Source: Spirometra erinaceieuropaei (Eukaryota > Platyhelminthes > Cestoda > Diphyllobothriidea > Diphyllobothriidae). From it: 64,000 nt of DNA. Position 1 is the stretch's first letter; each line of letters begins with the position of its first letter. This document shows, in pieces, positions 44,301-54,608 of this stretch. Both the position numbers and the translations under genes were made by a program. The notes beneath the pieces were generated by a model. That model searched no databases. It saw only the letters and a list, made by a program, of their open reading frames with translations, and was not told where the DNA came from. The DNA lies in contig CACRXP010000305.1 of NCBI GenBank assembly GCA_902702965.1, positions 216,218-280,217 on the forward strand, given 5' to 3'.

Positions 44301-47139
44301 TTTTTACCAGAATAACATATATTTTCGTCCAAATATCACATTCAGCTTATTGGTCGGTTGGTATACACGCTAAATTTATATACGAGGAGTGATATACACG
44401 GCGATTGAGCTGAAGGGTTGAGTCAAAACAAGTCTGCTTCATCATAAACAAAGAGCCACTGTACCTTCAAGACAGTGGTGGACTCGAAAAATTGGGAAAA
44501 AACGCGGCACCCTCTAAAGAACCTGAGTTGATGAGTCAAACTAATAAGTACCGTGCATGAACAAAAAGAAGCCGACAGCGAGTGCATTGGAGCGAAGACT
44601 TGATCTATACGGGCAAGGGGCAACGCAATATCAGTTAAGAATTTTCAATATTGCCGGAGTAATACACTGTTACCGACAAAAAACTGTGCGTAAGACACCA
44701 TGAAAACAAATCATGTCTGCGAGAACTACAAACTTCACAGCAGAAATACAAGTGGTTGTTCGAGAAATGTTTTTTTAATCATACAGCGACCCAGCAGTAG
44801 TATACTTGAAAAATCGTCAAAAGGAGACTGTATGATGTTTTTTTAGGAAACTATCGGCTTCTCGTGAAAATATCTGTGATAAATTGTCCTCGCTAAAAGA
44901 TCCGTCAGAGGTCACAGTCGTGCCACAAACGCTGACATTAACGGCGCAACAGTATTGCTGACAGTGCCTGGACTTACTTCGATACGCGTGAGAGCGAGGG
45001 GACAGAGCAAGGAAACAGGAATCCATCCATCAGACTGCAAATCATCCTCGGAGGTCAGTTTGGACTTTATCATTGCCTAGGAAAAGAGTGCAAAAGGCTA
45101 ATTACCTGCGACAAAGGTGGAAAATGCTGCAAGTAAACTCTTGGGGTTAAGCGTTTCTTGGAATCTTGGCAACTAGGCAGAGTCTGAGTAGGAACTGTAC
45201 GTGCCAAAAAAAACAAAGACACTTGCGGTACTTCTACGCTGTGATGAAGAATAAAGTTTATTTTCTAGGCGTCATTACGCATAAATAACAGATTAGCGTC
45301 AGGTGGCAGAGACGTGGCTTTGGCGTGTAAGCCCCACTCGATCATCAGGATCGCACCAAACTGCCTAACCGATGAAATGTCGTTATGACGAATTCTGAAC
45401 CTTCCTGATGTCCAGGTAATTTCCTAACCTACTGAAAGTCGCTGATCAAAACCTCATGTTTAGCCCTAAACAAAGATTAAAACAAGAAAAGTATGGAATA
45501 AATGCCTTCTGGGGACGGGAAACCGGATTTTGCGTCCATGAAAATCAGATGAGCGCGGTTATGGGAAAACGTTTTGTTTTCAAGAAAAAAGGGACAAATT
45601 CAGCCTATGAAATTCTGTTTTGTAAATTCGTGACCTTTCGTGCTATAAAACTCACTAACAGACTTGTTTAACAGTAGTTTGTGTTATCACACCGAAAATT
45701 ACTAGGCATAGAAAAATATACATTGAGTGCAAGCAACGTGCTGTGGCGACTTATAAGAGACAGAGCCGCGCCGAGGAAGTAAGCAGGTTGGACCAAAACG
45801 GTCGACCAGTAAGCAAGACGACGACTTTATTAGCCGCATACTAAAAACGCATCACTATAGTCCCATCGAGATCACTCGCGGGGAACATCCGTCGAAATAT
45901 ACCGACTACCGACCCTAATTCTGGAAGAGCATTTGCTTCCGCGATAAGACCTAATTTTTAGGCAAGCCTACGAAGTCGACCCAGACGGTCATATGCAGAA
46001 AGAACTTTCCGAAAGAGCATAGCGTGCGAACGGCAATCTTCAAGAACTGTCGACCTTCAATGGTTTGGATGGCTATCAAATTCGGAGAACGGTCAGTCCG
46101 GCGGTCGACTACGGACACCATCAATAGCACGGTGCTCATCAACACTGGGAAGGATGTCTTCAGTTACAATGACACCCACCGACGCCAAATGGGTGCCATC
46201 ATTTTGCACAATAATTCCCCTGACCATCGCTCTAAAGAGGTATGAATTTGATAACGCTTACAACTCTAAGCGAACTTTTTTGACAACAGCCAGGATCACC
46301 ATCCTATCGAATAGCTTTTCCCACTTATTAAAAGGGATTGGCAAAAGGCAAAAAAGACACTGTCAATGTAAGGAAAGCCTGATTTTGTGCTAGATAATCA
46401 CATCTTGGCCATCCGCGTGTCTAAGAGACCTTTTGTTGTGTTAGATGCAAACAGACAATCTACAAAGTACTGACCTTTTGTACTTGCTATTATTTTTCAT
46501 GATTTTCCAACTTTCATGTGTCTGCCTTCCTTCTGCACCCTTACCTAAACAATATGCAACAACAATTTTCTAAAACTGTAGTCTTCGATGAATTACTTCT
46601 GTCAGTAAACGCAACTTAGCCTAATTTTTAAGAACAGTGGTTTTTCCACTGCTGTAAAGCTTTGGGGAAAGCGATTTGGGTGGATTTTGCGCTATACGTA
46701 TCTTCTTGTGATAGGAAGTTCCAAGGCGTTCGCCTATACTTCCCTAAATAAAAGTGAACTAAAATGAAATTTCGTAAGTTATCGCATCTACCGTACAACT
46801 GGGACTCAAATACTCGCTTATACTCATGGGCACTTCGTACTGATGTCTTGATAGTAGACATCACATTTACAAACCGCAAACTGGTGTGGAAGACAACTCA
46901 CCAAAGTCTCAGNNNNNNNNNNNNNNNNNNNNNNNNNNNNNNNNNNNNNNNNNNNNNNNNNNNNNNNNNNNNNNNNNNNNNNNNNNNNNNNCGAAAGTAT
47001 GAGCGTAGAGCAGAGGCGGGGGGAGTTACTCACCAGCGGCGTAGTTGACAAATCGCCCTGGACTGACAGCATTCGGGTTCAGTTTGATTGACGGATCACC
47101 GTCTGACTCCAGTCCCGTGGGCCTCTCCTCTTTTTCCAT
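41384..47139 (-). CDS. PIAS-family E3 SUMO-protein ligase, inverted copy 2 (incomplete across the gap)
   Basis: The exons visible on the - strand are 47139-47034, 46912-46902 (last bases of exon 4, next to the N run), 45076-44978, 43505-43366, 42475-42005 and 41741-41384. Exons 1, 5 and 6 have exactly the same lengths as in copy 1 (106, 99 and 140 nt) with the same phases. The SP-RING exon differs by a single Lys-to-Arg change in the NKKRPRW stretch and keeps NCDH and CPVC. The SIM-like VVLIDDDDDE and SLFVDLAASSDEE are retained, while the linkers between them have changed more. No stop or frameshift is seen in the visible exons, so this is a likely functional paralogue. Exons 2, 3 and most of 4 cannot be judged because they coincide with the gap. 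As in copy 1, the end reads GGGTAAG. Confidence 0.82.
42697..42740 (-). ncRNA. Hammerhead-like core, second site
   Basis: The - strand reads CTGATGAT, then GAACTC-TTGTTC-GAGTTC (a perfect 6-bp stem II) and GGAAG. The last element differs from the canonical GAAA, so activity is doubtful. CCAATAAA follows within 30 bp and could be a poly(A) signal. It lies upstream of exon 7 of copy 2. Confidence 0.35.
43185..43340 (-). other. Conserved intronic block in PIAS copy 2
   Basis: Counterpart of 21726-21895, with the acceptor-like TTTGTTAG and the same in-frame TAA if spliced to exon 6. The longer open frame of copy 1 is broken here by stops. Confidence 0.35.
45310..45350 (-). ncRNA. Hammerhead-like or Penelope terminal fragment, third site
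   Basis: The - strand reads CTGATGATCGAGTGGGGCTT and then CACGCCAAAGCC, which has the CUGAUGA box but a degraded GAAA. AATAAACTTTATTC follows about 80 bp later. It is best read as a decayed relative of the other two sites. Confidence 0.25.
45700..46560. other. Arm 2 intron sequence with no match in arm 1
   Basis: No gene is recognised. It lies between the homologous segments 45470-45670 and 46570-46912 and so may be an insertion specific to copy 2. Confidence 0.4.
46913..46991. other. Assembly gap (79 N)
   Basis: Unknown bases. The left flank matches arm 1 at the end of PIAS exon 4 (20055-20064) and the right flank matches just after exon 1 (about 16160). About 3.9 kb of arm 1 is therefore unrepresented, far more than the 79 N shown. 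Confidence 0.99.
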
Positions 47140-47472
47140 GAGGCCGGCGACTGCCCGTTGCATGCCGGCAGGCCAGTTGAAGCTGAGATGGCAGACACTC
47201 TGGCAGAAGACTGACAGGTGAGAGAATGGGTGTCGACAGCAGAGGCGGTCCTGTTAGCCGGAAGAATCGAATTGACAGTCGACCTCACCCTCTGGTAGTC
47301 TGCGGTGTTTGTCACCGTAGTGAAGTTGAAGCTGTCGTACGGTTAAACACCATCTTAAAAAGATAAGGATGGCAAAGTATACCCACCTTCCGCATATAAG
47401 ACCGATAGTTTTCAGAACTGATATGTGTAGATCCAGATACGCATGTGCTAGTTGTATGGAGAGAGAACAAAA

Positions 47473-47726
47473 GGGTAAGATGTGGTTATTTAGCCCCACC
47501 TGATGGACACAGTACTGTTGAGGTTGGGGTTAGGGCAACAATTCCTCAACCACTCAAAGTACAACCGCGCATTCCCAATAGCTTTTCTTTTGCATAAAAC
47601 TACTTGACCTGGTCGCCTGTGCGTTCCCAGGTCACACCTGTAGAAACCCCTATTACCACCGGTCCCGTATTACAGGTGGCTGGGGTTTGCTTGCTTCAGG
47701 TGGGGCTACATAACCACATCTGACCC
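47473..47726. mobile_element. MITE (254 bp) with ~29-bp GGGT terminal inverted repeats
   Basis: The left end GGGTAAGATGTGGTTATTTA and the reverse-complemented right end GGGTCAGATGTGGTTATGTA continue together through GCCCCACCTGA. Both flanks are A-rich. Arm 1 lacks the element at the corresponding position (about 15655), so it inserted after, or was lost since, the inverted duplication. Confidence 0.8.
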
Positions 47727-47844
47727 AAAAAATTTACAAACATTATACAGAGCCAAGATAAGGATCAAACCGAGGTCACAGAAGTCTAACTTACAACAAA
47801 TCTTTCGAAACCGAAGGACCAGGGTTTTCCTGGCGAACAGGAGT

Positions 47845-48050
47845 TTGAATCTCTTACGCCCAACTGAAACAAACGTCCCAAGGCTATATGAGTTGCCAAA
47901 GATTGAAAAACCTGACCTTCATTTGCAAACGATAGTAGACATGTGCAATTCGCCTTATCGCGTAATTGCAAAGTGGCTGGAAAGAACACTTAGGCCCACT
48001 CAACGCAAAATAACGGCACGCAGCCTACAAAACACTTTAATTCACCGTCT
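47845..48050 (+). pseudogene. Penelope-like element RT2 fragment
   Basis: The open frame reads VPRLYELPKIEKPDLHLQTI, VDMCNSPYRVIAKWLERTL and RKITARSLQNTL, the RT segment before the catalytic palm. It is the inverted counterpart of 15380-15535. Similarity to arm 1 stops near 48045. Confidence 0.8.
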
Positions 48051-48479
48051 CTGGTTCCACCCTGGCGTGGAGCACACCGTAGGCATCCTCGAAAACGACG
48101 GTTGAACAGTCATCATTGGCGGTGAGATAACTATTTCGAAGATTGCCCGTGAAGACTGTCATAGATATGGCTAGGTCGGTGTCTCTAGAGCTTTGGTATT
48201 TTGGTAAATCGATCTTTAAAGTGTGCTGAGGGAACCGGCGATGCGTAACTCATCGGGAGCAGCATTGTGTCGCCAGTTCCGCGAGACAAGAACTGAAACG
48301 TACGATGCTTGAACAAAAGCTCATTTAATTGAAACTCAAAGTCAATAAACACGAAAACGTGGTGAACAACCGATCGTCGGGTCAGCTAAGCAGGCACAAA
48401 CTAACGAGCTTCGGGTTACGCAGTTGATTTTAACAAGGCGGATGCTTAACCAATCGACTCCATCGCTACCTTTGAGACC

Positions 48480-49230
48480 ATGTTAGTTAGAACCAACGCA
48501 ACCAACAAGGCTAAGCACAATGTGCGCCAAAAAATAACTTCCATACTGATGAGTGAAAAAGGACAAGCAACCGTCGTGATGAATCGTACCGACTACTACG
48601 GGAAGACACAAAATCTCTTCGACGACGAAGAGCCCTGCAAAACTACACCTTCCTTACAGGCCAAATCGCATGAGTTGCCAGCTAGTCGGACTCCTAAGCC
48701 CACTCAGGCGCAACAATGTAATCTCATTCGGCAAATGGCAACCGACAAAACCGACCCATACAGCCAAACGTTCCCCTGCAGTCAATCGTCGCCCTGGAAA
48801 GCAGCCCCATATACAATCTGGTCAATGAGATGGTCAGAAAACCAAAATTTCGTCAAGAGGGCTCCAGGACTTACATCAAATTGGCCTCCACATTCCTCGT
48901 CGACAGCAGAGGACAAACTATCCGACCTGACAAAACAATGGTATTATTCGGCGTTGTCTGACTACTAGCATCTACCCAACCGGACTTGGCACAATCAATA
49001 TCCCAGCGCATGCTCTACCAGAAAGCACTCGCGGCTTATGAACAAAACCGTATTTATCACAATACAAGGCGGTTAAGAAAACCACTGCCACTCCTGCACG
49101 AACTCCATGATGACGCGGAAAGTGGAGGGCGTCTTGGTCAGTGCTTTTGCAAACAGCAGGACGATCAGAACGCAAGGTTTGACCAAAATGAAATACAGGG
49201 ACTAGTCACCGCGGTCGCAGAACGAAGCCA
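48480..49230 (+). pseudogene. Penelope-like element RT N-terminal fragment
   Basis: The frames give MSEKGQATVVMNRTDYYGK (the DKGxATVVM block), then after a frameshift LQSIVALESSPIYNLVNEMV, and DKTMVLFGVV-LLASTQPDLA. The last corresponds to the Penelope SFDVVSLFTSIPxDLA motif, whose catalytic Asp appears lost. It continues as open sequence (KALAAYEQN) to about 49230. It is a different copy from the one at 47845. Confidence 0.75.
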
Positions 49231-50299
49231 ATAATGGAAACTAAGGCCACACAGCAAACTCCGAGGATGCTTTCTAGACATCCGAAAACGCAAGCGATGG
49301 TCTGCGACGACCGCTTAAAGCTAAGCGCTCTCTTTCAACGCGGTCACCGAATATCGAGGAACCATCTGACGTTGTGCACAAACGGCGACATTGTAGGGAA
49401 GGAGTTAAAATCCCCCAAAAGATGCCACCCGTAAACTAGCAAGAACAGACCCGGGCTACGAGCACAATGACTCGGTTGTCACAGCGAGGCCAGTTGGGGC
49501 CTGGATCTCCGGGACAACGATGGTGAAACAGGTGCCTCGTGGCTCGACCTCTGAGTTGGTTAGGACGGCTTCGAGATGAGCTAATCCTCCCCTCCCGAGA
49601 GACTTAACTGGAGCATATCATTTCAAAAACCCCAAAAGTCCAGCTGCTAACCCAGTTTCTGTTTAACCAAGATATCCACGGATGCCGTGCCGTGGGACGG
49701 CATTCAACGAAGTCTCTGCATAAAATAAGCAGACCTTACGCCTGACGACGATGCTCTAGTCAATGGAACTACTTTCGATCGCCAGGATCAAGCTTTTAAA
49801 CTTCGAAGGACATAATTTCGGTATGCACCTGCCGGTTGACGCTTCATCCAAACTGGCTTAAGATATAAACCCTCTGAAGACCAATAAATAGGCAACAGCG
49901 ACCGCAATTTCCCACCGAAAGGTCAGTCTGTGGGCGCATAATAAAATGGCGTGTAATGCGTATGACAAGAAAGGTATATGTTTGCAAAGGCGAAGACTGA
50001 CCTTACAATGAGATGGCCGCGATCTAGTTTTAGGAAATAAATGGACACTAGTAGTACTGTTTATGGCGATTGCTTTTTCCAAATGAAAGGGGAGTTTCTC
50101 AGAGGGTCTGTAGTAGTAACTGATACCTGCTGTCATCCGAGGGGTGACTCAATTTCACTTCGTGCTTGGAGATAAGAACCCGGTTGCAGTTACATAGAAA
50201 AGAAGGAATGCCAACAATAAGACCCAACATTGAACCGCTGGTCCAGCAACGAAGGCATTGTGGAGTATCGACCTTGAGTCAGAGTGGTGCACTAACAGT
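49231..50299. other. No recognisable gene
   Basis: Short ORFs only. The first 200 bp may be degraded Penelope sequence. Confidence 0.4.
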
Positions 50300-50480
50300 T
50301 CAGCCATCGTGAACGATGATGTCCACTGTGTGCCCAACCATGTAGTGAGTGCTAGAGTCTGAATTAGTCTATTGTGATAGCAGACCTACGCAGCATCTGT
50401 CGCGCTCTCCTCCCTCACCCACCTGAACGTGGTAGTAAGACAGAGTCAGGGTGACTAGAGGTGGGATAGAACGCAGTGGT
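50300..50480 (+). repeat. Family R fragment
   Basis: GATGATGTCCACTGTGTGCCC, ACGCAGCATCTGTCGCGCTC and AAGACAGAGTCAGGGTGAC match the start of the other R copies. The tail part of the family appears at 51280-51420, on the other side of an RTE fragment. Confidence 0.65.
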
Positions 50481-50514
50481 TGACAAAGTTAAACAGTCAG
50501 TGAACGCGTGCCAC

Positions 50515-51130
50515 ACATGATTTGAAACAGCTGCTCCAAATACCTCGGAGTGAAGCTGCTGCCCAATAGGCAGAGTAAGGACGATATTGTATTCAAAGTC
50601 GATGCTTCTCGCTGAATTCTGTATAACCTTCAGAAGCGTCTACGGACCAACGCAACATCTGCATCGTCACAAGTATTCAGGCGTACCGTACAGTGATCTG
50701 GTCAGTCCTTCTCTATGGTTGTGAGGGCTGGACTGTGCGCGTAAAGAGGTATTTAACCACCGCTGCTTGAGGACCATCCTTTGAGTGAAGTACACCGACT
50801 TCTTCCCGAATCCGACAGTCCACACTCGCTGTGATAACAGAGCGAGGATATCCCAGGTCAGCCAATGAAAGATGGCTGAGGTGATTTAAGCACGTCCTTC
50901 GTCGTCCGCCCCACGAACTCTGTGCTGTTGCCCGTGATTCGGCGCTGTTGCCCACTTGAAGGCCTTGGAGAGGTCAACTCAAAATCTGGCTCGACACGAT
51001 TGGCCGAGATAGGGAATCGGTTATTCGACTGTCTGTATTCGGTCTCCGTCGCTGGGGAAGAGAGTGGGCTGAGCTGGCCAGATCTGCAATCACCAATCGT
51101 CACGCGTGAAGAGGTACACTCCATGACATC
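50515..51130 (+). pseudogene. RTE-like LINE, C-terminal relic
   Basis: The frames give SKYLGVKLLPNRQSKDDIV, then YRTVIWSVLLYGCEGWTVR, FKHVLRRPPHELC, RGQLKIWLDTIGRD and GLRRWGREWAELARSA. This order (YLG, LLYGCE.W, GHVLR.P, TWLxxIxxD, A.DR) is the C-terminus of RTE/BovB-type reverse transcriptases. There are stops and frameshifts throughout. It may split a family R copy (50300-50480 and 51280-51420). Confidence 0.8.
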
Positions 51131-51279
51131 ATCGAAACCAGCTAGATTGGTGCAGAGCAGCGGACGACAAATGCAGACTATCAACCCACGTATGCCACAA
51201 AGAACGGGGGTCCTGACTCCATACGTATAAAGCTTTATTCAGTGTTTGGGATGTCACATAACCAACAATGTAATACGGG

Positions 51280-51420
51280 CTAAACCATGAGGGGCCCTTG
51301 TATCCTGGACTTAAGTTCTGAAGAGGGCCGAGTTATTCCGTTGGTCGGCAGCCTTCTAAGCCACGACTTTCAGTGCACTGTGATAGGTCCAAACAAGTCA
51401 AGCAGACGATCCGCCTCCTT
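51280..51420 (+). repeat. Family R tail fragment
   Basis: GTTGGTCGGCAGCCTTCTAA, GCCACGACTTTCAGTGCACTG and TGATAGGTCCAA match 27890-27950 and 30045-30095. Confidence 0.6.
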
Positions 51421-52908
51421 TTCCTATCAAGTCAGTGACGGACTTTGGTAAGTCCGGCGTTTCTGTCTAAGGATGAAAGCCCGTTAACAGACTATAATCG
51501 TGCATTCTCTTGCCATCATACTGCTTCAGGTTCGTTTCTCACATCAATCTGGCGGCACGCGTACCGTTGTAGGGGGAATGATACGCAGTGGGCTGACTGG
51601 AGATCTCAGGAATCGGCTCAACTTTGCTGGCGACAAAGGGAAACAAAGCGTCTGTGTAACTCACACGTAAAAGGTAGTCGAATGTAAGTCTATGGGCCAT
51701 CTAGCCGCACGACTCCTCCAGACGTTTTCCACATGTGGAAGGCCGGAAGAGATCACAAAAGGGAGGATTTCGTTGGTGCGGTGCGAACGGCCTCCAAGGT
51801 TGCCAGCAACGTGCTCACCAACCGACGCAAACAAGTGGAATGGCTTCTGATATACCTAAGTCCACTTATTAATAAAGAGGTTATGTTTATCAGACTCTAG
51901 CTTAAAAGTGGTAGAGGTAAAAGGGGAACGATGAGCGCGATTTCGCGATATCCTGGACAGGGCCCACACGAAGTGCTGGGGAGGCTCTTTCAAACGCGCA
52001 TCAATGTGACACGAATAAACCAGCATAATGCAGCCTAGGCGCAGATATGCAGGCATACAGCTGGCATAACCAGGCCGAAATCACACTAGCGTAGGCATGG
52101 ACATACTGGAATCACGTCAGCATTTTGTTACTAGGGCAAGGAAATTTCGTGTTTCAGGAAACAGTAATTTGGCGCGAAAGCTACACTGAAGGAAACGCAG
52201 TTCAGCTCGACAACAGAGCTGTTTAGATATTTCAGTAGGGTGACCCGCACTACTCCAGTTAAGAGCAATCCAGTTAAGTTATTTACATTAATGGGGATTG
52301 GTTAATCCCCTTAATAGCGGACAACCAGCAAAACGCCTAGTGAGCAACAACCAACTATTTACCGGACGGTCATTCGCAAGGCGCCAAATCCTGGCTACAT
52401 GTTTGTTTTAATGTTTTCCAAGACTCCTTCCGAGTTCCTGTATTCTGGTTTCCCTAGAAGTGTCCGTGACGGAACGTCAAGCGGCCTTGAGTATAGAGAG
52501 ACTATAAAGCTCAGTTTTACGAAGACCGGTAGGACAACTTGAACAGACCGACCAGAGTTATCCTTTTTCTGTGCCAGTCTCACTGAGGGCGTAACAAAAC
52601 TACCCTCCCTTGGAGTTTTCTTAGAATAAACTTCTGTGCATCGATAATCCTGTCGTTATCTTTCATGTGGACTGTTCAACAAGGCTGAATGCAACTATAA
52701 TGAAAACTACCTCAGAACCAGAGTAACGAACGGGAACACCGGAGACGACCAGGACTCGCGTTCACACGATAAGGCGAATTATAGCCAGAGGTCGGCTCCG
52801 GAGCTACGTTGGTGGCAGCATCCACAAAGGACTCATCCAGCCCTAGATGGTCATCAGCGGCAGCCAAGTATACCATTTCCTCAGTCATTTCAATTCCCTG
52901 CTAGCACC
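51421..52908. other. No recognisable gene; small hairpin at ~52290
   Basis: Only short ORFs. TTAATGGGGATT and AATCCCCTTAA near 52290-52315 form a short perfect hairpin of unknown role. Confidence 0.4.
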
Positions 52909-53020
52909 AGTCCCGCCCAGCCCCGCCTAACCCCCTCACAAACGGCGGGGATAGAGGGGGCTATGAGGGGACTTGGCGGAGCTGTGGAGGGGCTGTGGCG
53001 GGGCATTCTACGCGACAGCC
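52909..53020. repeat. G/C-rich tract with repeated CCCCGCC and G-runs
   Basis: C-runs (CCCGCCCAGCCCCGCC) are followed by G-runs (GGCGGGGATAGAGGGGG, GAGGGGACTTGGCGG). At least four runs of three or more G lie close together on the + strand, so a G-quadruplex or strong hairpin could form. A related GGGGGCTCCGGCCCCACCC lies near 53650. Confidence 0.6.
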
Positions 53021-54608
53021 CCGCCTGGCCCCACATTTCCGCCCACTTTTGGCACCCCTTTAAAAAATCGGCCTGTATGTTGAGTCCCCTGAACCGCACA
53101 CTCATAATACCTATCGGCAGAAGTTTCAGACCTCAGTATAGGCATTTCTCGTTCGAGTGATTCATTGCCAACTGCTATCGACGTTGAGAGAACCTCAGAC
53201 TCAGGCTCTTCAGTGGCCTTATAATATGCCTTCGTCTGGCGCTTAATGCGCTTGTATATGGTGACGCGGTGATAGCCAAAGTAATTACGCTTCATTATTG
53301 CTTTGGATATTCAATAAAAACGATAAACATTTTGTATAAGTATAACACCAAGGCTAAATAGTACACACATAGACAAACAAGTCGACTACTTGAACTGGCT
53401 GGTGAGTAAATACCAAAACAATTGGCATAAGATACATAAATTAACTACGACAGTTATCAACAGCATGGAAACAGTATTGGTTGACGCACGATATTTTCCG
53501 TGATCCGTGGGCGTAAACGAATGCTTTCTCCATGATTTATAAGCCACTATTGATAAATTAGCTCCTTATAATGCCAAAGAAAGTACAATGAGTGGTACTT
53601 TTGAAACATAACTTTCGAAGCAAATACGCTTCAAAAGGCTTCAATTCAGAGGGGGCTCCGGCCCCACCCAGCCCCACCTATTAAGGAGCTATGTGCTGGC
53701 AGGGTTATTTGACGATGCAGAACATTTCGCTGAATAACTGGATTTACTGAACTTATATTTGGAAGAAGGTCCGGAGGCAGAAGTAGGTCGGGTGGCATTA
53801 AATACCTAGCCAGCTGCAACTAGGACAGGCTCTCAGTGTTCGCTCATCGAGCAGTGTTCTGTATACGGTACTTTGTAGCCAGCTACGACACCTATTCTCG
53901 CCGCGTCAATCCGTCGGCCAGACTATTGAGAAACTTCTTAGCCCAGACAACAACCACATGAAATGCCTTGGAAGTTCGCGGAACACCTGTTAGATCTATT
54001 GCACCTTTCTAGCCGCTGATACCGAAGATGTGGTCCTGTGTCATTTCACTTAAGTGCTGGCGTCGCGCACTCTGGCGGACTCGATAATGATATAGCCCCC
54101 GGTCAATCTGAAGCGCGATTAACCAGTCGACGGGTTCACACAAGTTGAAAGAACAAGGGCTTGCTCTCCGCTCCCTTGGATCCTAACCTCTCATAAGCCG
54201 CCGACGGCCATCAACAGCAGGCTCACCTCGCGTCGTTTCGGACATCTGTTTCGAAACCTCGTCACATATTCTCCGACCGATTTCACCTACCGTCCACGTT
54301 GCTTCCAACCAACACAGCCGCAGTATGCGTATTACCAGGGCGAAGTTCTGCCAACACAGTCCGGAGGGGGAACTTGAATTGCCAATCCGCTATTCTCCAT
54401 TCATAACTGTTTTTTGCCTTCTTCTGATGACTCCTTCTTCTACATTAACCAAAATGCTGAAAACCAACTTGTTAGTGATCTTAATGATACAGACCCACAC
54501 TATTTAGAGTCAATCCTTGTATTTTATCTCAGCTCCGTCTCGACCAGATGACGCAAGATAAGCCACTTCCGCGATGTGTCACAAGGAATGAACCTTCCTT
54601 AAAATGCC
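53021..54608. other. No recognisable gene
   Basis: Short ORFs only. The last 300 bp may be decayed 5' LINE sequence, but no motif confirms this. Confidence 0.4.

Larger units (their letters stand above)
40835..48045 (-). repeat. Large inverted duplication, arm 2
   Basis: The reverse complement aligns with 15370-24060. Matches include the PIAS exons, the intronic block after the SP-RING exon, the 3' flank (CGCGAAGG, GTAAGTACCGAC- and CCTACGTGGATGTGT-type words) and the outer Penelope RT2 piece. Differences are the N gap that replaces the region of exons 2-4, a MITE at 47473-47726 and unmatched intron sequence at 45700-46560. Confidence 0.85.
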
